Shown piece by piece: positions 6,289-12,710 of a stretch of DNA of 32,976 bases. The notes beneath the pieces were generated by a model. The model was not told the DNA's origin. It was given only the letters and a program-made list of their open reading frames with translations, and did not search any database. The DNA lies in the NCBI GenBank assembly GCA_014729705.1, contig WJJK01000099.1, forward strand, positions 1 through 32,976. The letters run 5' to 3'. Source of the stretch: Candidatus Altarchaeales archaeon (lineage in GTDB: Archaea; Altiarchaeota; Altiarchaeia; IMC4; SCGC-AAA252-I15). Each line of letters starts with the position of its first letter. The stretch's first letter is position 1. Both the position numbers and the translations under genes were made by a program.

Positions 6289-7614
6289 ATGATTCAAAAC
6301 ATTCGTCTTATCAACCCAAACATGACACGCGTGAATGGGTATTTTTATAGCTTTGACGAAGAAACAGATACAATGATTCAAAAGACGGATGATGGGACTC
6401 TGGCTTTTGCTTATCCTCTGGATACTCCAATCAGTCAAGAGGTTGTGGATATGGAGTACGATGGGGAGAGCTGGTGGTCTATGGAGCACATTTCCGGGAC
6501 GCCTGGGGACGGTTTTGTTATCCGGAGATGGGTTATTGAAAACTTCGTTATGGTTTTGCAGCAGTCCTTTACCTTTGCTACGGACAGTAATGACACATTT
6601 CAATCCAGTGCTTTTACTATAGAAAAGTACGAAGGGACCATTCAATCAAACGGTCAAGAGAATAACAACCAGCTGACAGTCAGTTACAGTGATGATGTAT
6701 TTGACCAAATAACTCCCGGAACTAATCTATTCTTAGGTCCTAGTACTAAGACATCACCCACTGATTTCTCTGGGCAGACTTTGCGGGTTACTGCCAGCAC
6801 AACAAATCCCGCGACTAAGACTATCACATTAACTTCGGATAAGACTGTGGGATTTTCTGCAGGAGACAAGGTGGTTTTCAGTAAGCACATTTGGGTGTTC
6901 AACCAAAACCACCTTAAGCAGTTAGACACCGGTTCCTTGTACAAAATGAACGTATTAGATGGTAATCTACTATCGAGAACTAAGGGCGGAGTGTTCAAGG
7001 ACATCAATGCGGCGGGTTTTGTGGATTTGATCCAGGCAAATCCTCCCAGTGGTGTTTTTACCGGAGCCTCTTTGACGCAATTCAACAAACCCAGTTATTT
7101 GATCTTTGTCAGAACCAACAATCTTCTTTTTATTGATGTGTTGGATTCCCAGCTAACTACGGAACTTTCGGCTATTCAGAATAACTTAAGCCCTGATACA
7201 ACCGAAGTATACGAGGTTTTTGATTTAGGTTTAGAAGGCGAAACTATTTTTCGCTTGCAGCAAAAGTTCAACATCAATGGGACTGAAACTACAGAGAGCA
7301 CCTATAACTACCAGCTGGCTACCTTTAAGCCTTTCCCAACTGCCATCGCCCTAACGGCAGATCCAGCTATCTTGCCTGCGGATTCCGGAAACTCCAACTC
7401 TACTATCACTGCTACGGTAACCGATCAGTATGCCTTGCCTTTTGTTCAGAGTCCGGCTGCTACTATTACTTTCCAGACCTCCGGCGGAGGAAGTGGTTCT
7501 GGTCTTACTAACTCTGGTCCTATTTCTCTGGACAGCGACGGGCAAGCCACCACAACCTACATTACAGGAGATGCCGCTGGGTTGGTTACCATTTCTGCGG
7601 AAGTTACTATTTAG
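6289..7614 (+). CDS. Beta-rich tail/fibre protein with C-terminal Big_1 domain (441 aa)
   Basis: SD TAGGAG precedes ATG 6289. Residues ~15-85 resemble a beta-propeller-type blade pair: 'GYFYSFDEETDTMIQ', 'DGTLAFAYPLDTP', 'VVDMEYDGESWWSME'. Residues ~105-195 hold a barrel with 'TPGTNLFLGPS' and 'GFSAGDKVVF'. Further blade-like strands follow to ~345 ('LIFVRTNNLLFIDVLD', 'IFRLQQKFN'). The last ~90 residues are an invasin-type Big_1 domain ('STITATVTDQYALPF', 'DSDGQATTTYITGDAAG', 'VTISAEVTI'). The whole protein aligns in module order with the next gene (442 aa), so they are tandem paralogues. No catalytic motif is apparent. Probably part of the tail-fibre or adhesin assembly. Confidence 0.7.
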   Translation: MIQNIRLINPNMTRVNGYFYSFDEETDTMIQKTDDGTLAFAYPLDTPISQEVVDMEYDGESWWSMEHISGTPGDGFVIRRWVIENFVMVLQQSFTFATDSNDTFQSSAFTIEKYEGTIQSNGQENNNQLTVSYSDDVFDQITPGTNLFLGPSTKTSPTDFSGQTLRVTASTTNPATKTITLTSDKTVGFSAGDKVVFSKHIWVFNQNHLKQLDTGSLYKMNVLDGNLLSRTKGGVFKDINAAGFVDLIQANPPSGVFTGASLTQFNKPSYLIFVRTNNLLFIDVLDSQLTTELSAIQNNLSPDTTEVYEVFDLGLEGETIFRLQQKFNINGTETTESTYNYQLATFKPFPTAIALTADPAILPADSGNSNSTITATVTDQYALPFVQSPAATITFQTSGGGSGSGLTNSGPISLDSDGQATTTYITGDAAGLVTISAEVTI

Positions 7615-7628
7615 GGAGAGGGCTGCTG

Positions 7629-8957
7629 ATGCCTGTTAATATCCAGATTAACGATGGTAACTTTTCTTTTGGGCCAGAAAGTGGTTTCTTCTATACTATA
7701 AGCAGCAGCTTGGATTCTTTGGTTCAGGTAGAGGCGGATGGTACCGTTGTTAATACCTTTCCTATTTCTCGTTCTCAGTTACGGAACCCGGTTATCGAGC
7801 TTCACTACGACGGTACTTTCTTCTGGACTTTGGAAGAACTACCCTCTGATCTGGGAATGGTGATTAAAAAATGGAGGCTTTTCCCTTTCAAGACAGCTGC
7901 TTTTCCCAGCGTGTCTCCGAGTGAGTTACGTTGGCAAGATGAACTAACCCTTTTGAATAAGCCGAACATTATTTACCAAGGAGAGGCTTTCGCTATAGAG
8001 CATTACCACCGAACTTTTGATAGTTCTGAAACCCAGGGATCCACCTCTATACGATTAGATGATGCTTCTAAAGTAAGTCCTGGCACCACACTTTATCTGG
8101 GACCCAGTAGTTTTGGGGGATTTGAGGGAAACGAAGAGAAGATTGTAGTTCAATCTGTAAACCCAACTACCGGTGATGTGTCTTTTGTTAAACAAGGCGG
8201 TCTGGAAAATAGCTACACCAGTGGTGATCCTATAGATTTCCATACAGGTATTTGGTTTTTCAATGATCACTCTTTCTCAGGACAGTCTGATAATCTGGGA
8301 GTTTTGAGTAGGTTTGCTTATCCCAGCAAAAATTTGGTCAGGTCGGACTCGGGAGCTAAATACTCCAAAGTGACAGCTGCTGATTTTGATGGTAGCAAAA
8401 TCTCTTTCATCCGTGGTCCCATGCTGATGACTATCAACATTGATACCGTGTCTTTCGACTTGGAGTCCTCTCTCGAGGCCAACCTCATAGAGAATAATAA
8501 ATACGAGCTGATTAAGGTTTACGATCTGATTTCTGATTTGGATAATAACCTCTTTTACAAACTTCAGCAGAGGGAGACCAGCGAGGATTTAGGTACGGGG
8601 TCTCTTACTACCGATGATTTTTCTCCTCAGTTCAACTTCCAAACTGAAACAGATCTTCCATTTGTAAATTCTGTCTCTCTGCGTTTTGAGCCTTCTCGCT
8701 TTGCCATAACTGGCTCTTCTCCCAGGACAAGGGGTTTCACTGTATTTGCAGAGCTTAGAGATCAGTTCAATCTTCCGGTATTAGGAGAGACTGTTCAGTT
8801 TTCTGCATCTCAAAGTGATCTTGGGGACTCTGGTATTCCAGGTACGATGAATCCTGCTGTAGATTTTACTAATGTTTCAGGTACCGCCCGGTCTGTCTAC
8901 ACTCCAAGTTCCACAACCAATGATTTTCTCGTTGACATTGAGGCGGATGTTCTGTAG
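7629..8957 (+). CDS. Paralogue of the 441-aa protein with C-terminal Big_1-like domain (442 aa)
   Basis: SD GGGAGAGG precedes ATG 7629. Almost equal in length to its upstream neighbour and matching module for module: 'SGFFYTISSSLDSLVQVEAD' with 'GTVVNTFPIS'; 'VIELHYDGTFFWTLEELP'; 'GEAFAIEHYHRTF'; a barrel with 'SPGTTLYLGPSS' and 'NSYTSGDPIDF'; 'LFYKLQQRE'; and a final Big_1-like domain from ~346 ('FTVFAELRDQFNLPVLGETV', 'NVSGTARSVYTPS'). Sequence identity is low, so the duplication is old. It lacks cysteines. Likely another fibre or adhesin subunit; whether it forms hetero-oligomers with the 441-aa protein cannot be told from sequence. Confidence 0.7.
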   Translation: MPVNIQINDGNFSFGPESGFFYTISSSLDSLVQVEADGTVVNTFPISRSQLRNPVIELHYDGTFFWTLEELPSDLGMVIKKWRLFPFKTAAFPSVSPSELRWQDELTLLNKPNIIYQGEAFAIEHYHRTFDSSETQGSTSIRLDDASKVSPGTTLYLGPSSFGGFEGNEEKIVVQSVNPTTGDVSFVKQGGLENSYTSGDPIDFHTGIWFFNDHSFSGQSDNLGVLSRFAYPSKNLVRSDSGAKYSKVTAADFDGSKISFIRGPMLMTINIDTVSFDLESSLEANLIENNKYELIKVYDLISDLDNNLFYKLQQRETSEDLGTGSLTTDDFSPQFNFQTETDLPFVNSVSLRFEPSRFAITGSSPRTRGFTVFAELRDQFNLPVLGETVQFSASQSDLGDSGIPGTMNPAVDFTNVSGTARSVYTPSSTTNDFLVDIEADVL

Positions 8958-8968
8958 GGAGGCAGCCA

Positions 8969-10318
8969 ATGGGATCACAAATAATAACAGCCCTGGCAGA
9001 ACAAAAGGGTAACCAGACCACCAACCCTGATGGTTTTGATCCAGATACCAGCCGCCCCATCGAACAGTTGCCTGTGCCTTTCGATACCGACGCGAGTAGA
9101 TCTAAACCAGTGGAGCAGAGATCCACGTTGGCAACTGCCAAGCAGGGAGGGGAGGAGTTTTCTAACCCCATAGAACAGCAGGGTATAGTAGTTCATGCTT
9201 CTACATTTCCAGTTCCCCAGGAAGATCACGTTCTTCAGCAGTTTAAAACTGTTTCTGCGGGACATCCCGATTCAGGCATCTCTCCTCCTCCAGAAGGACC
9301 TATCGAGCAGTTAAGATTTACCACTGCGGACCTCACAGATGCAGAAGTGGATTCAGTTCCTATTCAGCAGTTTCTTTTACAGACGGCGGGTTCCGACGTC
9401 TCAAGACCTGTTGAGCAAAAGCCTAAAATAGAAAACTCTATTCAGGTTACCCAGTTCGATTTCGTAGATTTGATCTTCCCTCCATGTAACAGTATAAAAA
9501 ATCCTGTAAATACTAACATTCTTTGGAGAATACGCGATTTCGGGTTTCCTTTTGATACCACATCCATTATCTTTACAGTAGAAGGAGTGCAAGTCCAGGA
9601 TAGGGATGAGTTCACCGTTACTTCTTTACCTAATGGTTTGCAGATTTTCTATGACCCCCCTCAGGATTTCGCCCATGACAAGGACATCTTCACTTCCATA
9701 ACTATTAGTGACACAGCGGATCCTCCCAATACCTTCTTTTTGCGCTGCATTTGGAGAACCGTTCCTGACACTCGCCCTCCTTTTTTCCAAAACATATCTC
9801 CAGCCTGCAACTCTACGGATGTCAGCACTACAGCTACATTGGAGTTTGATGTTTTGGATTTCGGAGAAGGGGTAGATCCTGATAGTATTTCTATCTCTAT
9901 TGAGGGTGTAACGGTTTGCAGTGGTGTCAGTCTCGATGCTATAAGTCAACAAGCATTTACGACCATTTCTGGATCACAAGTTGGGGCTCAAGCTACTGGG
10001 TATCATGTTACCTACGAGCACCCCAAAGATCCGTGGAGATTTGGTTCTGAAGTGACTATCGCTTTACAGGCCACTGACCTTTCTCCTGAAAGAAACTCCG
10101 CTCTCTTCGTTTGTTGTTTTGGCACGGAAGGAAGTAACGAACCTATATTTGTTTCTCCCGAACCAGAGCCTTGCGATACCTTTGTGGATAACCAAACAGG
10201 GTTGTCTTTTGAGGTTTATGGAGTAGAACACGGAGTAGACATTTCCACCCTCGAAGTAAGGGTGGACAATAAACTGCGTAAAGTTTTTGTGCGCCCAAGA
10301 CTATTAAGGACGGATTAA
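8969..10318 (+). CDS. Repeat-ladder protein with two and a half Ig-like domains (449 aa)
   Basis: SD GGGAGG precedes ATG 8969. Residues ~30-163 are a ladder of a short motif, P-[IV]-[EQ]-Q, at 30, 47, 67, 111, 131 and 147, with a degenerate copy (HVLQQF) near 87. Copies are about 16-24 residues apart, and most are preceded by an acidic/Ser stretch. Residues ~168-262 and ~270-384 are Ig-like domains. Each starts with a Pro-Cys-Asn-Ser strand (PPCNS, PACNS) and ends with a Cys strand (FLRC, FVCC), which suggests a disulfide within each domain. A third domain (from ~392, PEPEPCDT, 'HGVDISTLEVRVDN') stops after about half the fold. Probably an extended fibre or adhesin subunit. Confidence 0.7.
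   Translation: MGSQIITALAEQKGNQTTNPDGFDPDTSRPIEQLPVPFDTDASRSKPVEQRSTLATAKQGGEEFSNPIEQQGIVVHASTFPVPQEDHVLQQFKTVSAGHPDSGISPPPEGPIEQLRFTTADLTDAEVDSVPIQQFLLQTAGSDVSRPVEQKPKIENSIQVTQFDFVDLIFPPCNSIKNPVNTNILWRIRDFGFPFDTTSIIFTVEGVQVQDRDEFTVTSLPNGLQIFYDPPQDFAHDKDIFTSITISDTADPPNTFFLRCIWRTVPDTRPPFFQNISPACNSTDVSTTATLEFDVLDFGEGVDPDSISISIEGVTVCSGVSLDAISQQAFTTISGSQVGAQATGYHVTYEHPKDPWRFGSEVTIALQATDLSPERNSALFVCCFGTEGSNEPIFVSPEPEPCDTFVDNQTGLSFEVYGVEHGVDISTLEVRVDNKLRKVFVRPRLLRTD
9056..9457 (+). repeat. Ladder of ~20-residue P-[IV]-E-Q repeats
   Basis: Seven evident copies (one degenerate) fall in residues 30-150 of the 449-aa protein, with a possible eighth (IQVTQF) at the end. Each is followed by a short beta-like segment such as LRFTTAD or FLLQTAG. 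The DNA copies are not near-identical, so the pattern is conserved at protein level. Confidence 0.6.
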
Positions 10319-10334
10319 GGAGGAGTTCCTCGTG
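10317..10334 (+). promoter_or_regulatory. SD with facing complementary arm before a GTG start
   Basis: AAGGAGGAGTTCCTCGTG: GAGG (10320-10323) can pair with CCTC (10328-10331) around AGTT, enclosing part of the SD and abutting the GTG at 10332. The core AGGAGTTCCT-N-GTG is shared with the gene start at 630. Confidence 0.35.
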
Positions 10335-12698
10335 AACGTTCAGCAGGGTAAGTTAGGATCTACAGATACTACAAAGGACATGGAGGATTTCTACGATGAC
10401 GCTGTAGCGAGCTCCGTTTCTGATGTAGACCGGGCTTTACATAACGGAACTCAGTTCGTAAGGCTGGTATTGCAGCGTGCTCAGCCAGTCCAGGCTGTTC
10501 GCGGTGGAAGTAGTTTAAGTATAGGCACCGGAACCGAAGATGAAAATCTCATCGACGGCAGTTTCACTTCTAATGCTACCCCCAGCCAAGAATCCATCAT
10601 CATAGGTTTTGCAGAAAATCAGCTCATCGCAACTACCCAGATAAAGATTTACTCTGTTGATCCTTTGGACACCTCTGCTTCAAACTGGGAAATCGCTACC
10701 AGCTTGGATGGTAGTGACTCCCAGTTCAATTTGGCTAACTTCCAGGCTACTGGGGTTAGCATTCAAGAGGATCCTGTAGTTCTTGATAGTCAGTCCCAGT
10801 TCCGTTACACCATTACTTTCACTGCTCCTTCTATCGGAGGTCTTCGTTACTGGAGAATCAAGAGAACCAGTGCGCCTCTATTTTCCAACACCACTGAAGT
10901 TGAGATTTTGGAACCTCTTATTCCCACCATCTCCTACTTTGATACAGACGGCTCTTTTGCCAGCTCTTTCGAGTTCGAAAGAACCAACATCTTGGACGCG
11001 TGTTATGATACCCCCAACTCTAAGTTTTATACTATTCGTTTCAATACTGACAATGTAGGTTCTTCTAACATAAACCTGGGAGATGATTTCAGTGATGCTG
11101 AGGCAGGGTCAGCTTCCGGTGGAAATAACTTCAACCCTGCAAGATGGGAAGAAAGTACTTCCAATCCGCAGTTTTTACGTTCAAGTGAGAAGTTAGTTCA
11201 TAACGTTGCGACCGGTAACGGTCAGTTAGAAACTACCTATACTTTGAGCGGGGATTTTAGTGCCGAAATAAACGCTAATCCTATCAATCTTACTTCAGAT
11301 CAGATGTGGTTTGTTTTGCGAGCACTGGATAGCAATAACAATACCATTATGAGTGAGGGTGTGGGTTATGACTCGACCCCCACCGTGACCGGTGTGTGGT
11401 TTAACTCCTACATTCAGAATGTCGTTGACTCTACAGCGGCCTGTGAGTTAAGGGAAGTTAGGCCTCTATACCACAATGCCCAAATAGGTACCGATCAGTT
11501 CGTTTTGAACTATAACGGGTCGGCTTGGACAGTGTCCGGAAGTCTTACTGGGGCTCTAACCAACGCACAAACAGGTGAGCTCTATGATGAATCTATAGAA
11601 TCCGATACACCTTTCGAGTTCCTCATTTCTTGTACTGCCACCCCCACATTAGGTGAGCAGTTTACCTTTGATTTAGTTACCACAAGCGGTCATAAATCTC
11701 CAACGGAGTCAGGGATTATAGGGGTAGGAAGAACTTCCACTACCTGGAGTGGTTCTCAGGGATTAGTCACTGGAGAAACTGTCGGGACAGGCGCTGTAAG
11801 CATTGAGTTGTTTGGTAACACAAATGGTTCTATCAATCTGGAAGCAGACGATTATGTAGTTGTAGGATCAGGAGCTTTCCCTCAGATTGCTGTTTTCACC
11901 GTAGAGGCCACTGACAATGAGGGTGATGTTTCGGGAACCCCTCTGATTGAGTCTTTTGATGTAATCGGAGACCCGAGCCTTACTTACAACGACTTTTTGG
12001 ACGGAAGGGTTCAGATCGCTTGTACTTCTTCTGGTTCTGGCGGTGGTTTTGTTTATTTGAAGATAAACAATGAACTCTACAAGTATGCAAATAACATTTC
12101 TCTGGGAACTGAAGATGGTAGCAGTGCTATTCAGTCCAGTACTGCCCAGATCCCTAAGGATGGTACCTCCAGTTTCAACTGGACCCATGAGTCTACGATC
12201 AATGGTCCTCCTTTCCTTACCTACTTAGAGTACGACGAGACCTTGGATCTGGTAAACATTAAGACTATTAATAAAGACACCTTGTTGGATACCACTGATT
12301 CCAAGCAAGCGCTTCTGAACATCTCTGATTATGATGATAACCGTTATAAGGTATTCTTTGATCAGAATGACTTTGATACTCTTTACTATGTAGATAATAG
12401 CACCAACTTGCGGGCTTTCAATCTGGATGATAGGATCTCTGCTTTCATGGCAGTAAATGCTGACGACACGACTCTTCCAGCGGGAACGGCGCAAGCCACC
12501 TTGGTTAATGCGGATGTAATCAATGCCTGGGGAGAAGCCCTGGACGGCAAAGAAGTTACTTTCCAGGTTACCGCGGGGGATGGTGCTGTTACTCCGTCCA
12601 CTGACACGACTATCTCAGGAGGAAGGGCCCAAAGCACTTTCACTGTGGGAAGTACCGTTGGCGTCTCCACCGTGACCGCCACTGTGACCGAAACATAA
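10332..12698 (+). CDS. Multidomain adhesin-like virion protein: discoidin-like, concanavalin-like and Big_1 domains (788 aa)
   Basis: GTG start 13 bases after the previous stop, with SD AAGGAGGAG. Residues ~57-192 look like a discoidin (F5/8 type C) galactose-binding fold: 'DENLIDGSFTSNATPS', 'ATTQIKIYSVDP', 'NWEIATSLDGSD', 'GLRYWRIKRTS'. Residues ~198-245 repeat the blade-like opening of the 441/442-aa proteins ('SYFDTDGSFASSFEF', 'KFYTIRFNTD'). Residues ~250-460 are a concanavalin-like beta-sandwich ('DDFSDAEAG', 'NPARWEES', 'TTYTLSGDFSAEIN'). Blade-like strands then resume. Residues ~700-788 form a clear Big_1 domain ('LDGKEVTFQVTAGDGAV', 'GGRAQSTFTVGSTVGVSTVT'). It therefore looks like a third family member with inserted sugar-binding-type modules. 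Carbohydrate binding is inferred from folds only. Confidence 0.7.
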   Translation: MNVQQGKLGSTDTTKDMEDFYDDAVASSVSDVDRALHNGTQFVRLVLQRAQPVQAVRGGSSLSIGTGTEDENLIDGSFTSNATPSQESIIIGFAENQLIATTQIKIYSVDPLDTSASNWEIATSLDGSDSQFNLANFQATGVSIQEDPVVLDSQSQFRYTITFTAPSIGGLRYWRIKRTSAPLFSNTTEVEILEPLIPTISYFDTDGSFASSFEFERTNILDACYDTPNSKFYTIRFNTDNVGSSNINLGDDFSDAEAGSASGGNNFNPARWEESTSNPQFLRSSEKLVHNVATGNGQLETTYTLSGDFSAEINANPINLTSDQMWFVLRALDSNNNTIMSEGVGYDSTPTVTGVWFNSYIQNVVDSTAACELREVRPLYHNAQIGTDQFVLNYNGSAWTVSGSLTGALTNAQTGELYDESIESDTPFEFLISCTATPTLGEQFTFDLVTTSGHKSPTESGIIGVGRTSTTWSGSQGLVTGETVGTGAVSIELFGNTNGSINLEADDYVVVGSGAFPQIAVFTVEATDNEGDVSGTPLIESFDVIGDPSLTYNDFLDGRVQIACTSSGSGGGFVYLKINNELYKYANNISLGTEDGSSAIQSSTAQIPKDGTSSFNWTHESTINGPPFLTYLEYDETLDLVNIKTINKDTLLDTTDSKQALLNISDYDDNRYKVFFDQNDFDTLYYVDNSTNLRAFNLDDRISAFMAVNADDTTLPAGTAQATLVNADVINAWGEALDGKEVTFQVTAGDGAVTPSTDTTISGGRAQSTFTVGSTVGVSTVTATVTET

Positions 12699-12710
12699 AG
12701 GTGAGCATGA

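Noticed and set aside
10299-10400. Frameshift explanation for the half Ig domain at the end of the 449-aa protein
   Set aside because: The next gene starts 13 bases after the stop with its own SD and an unrelated N-terminus, and I see no continuation of the Ig fold in another frame. A raw-read check would still be useful.
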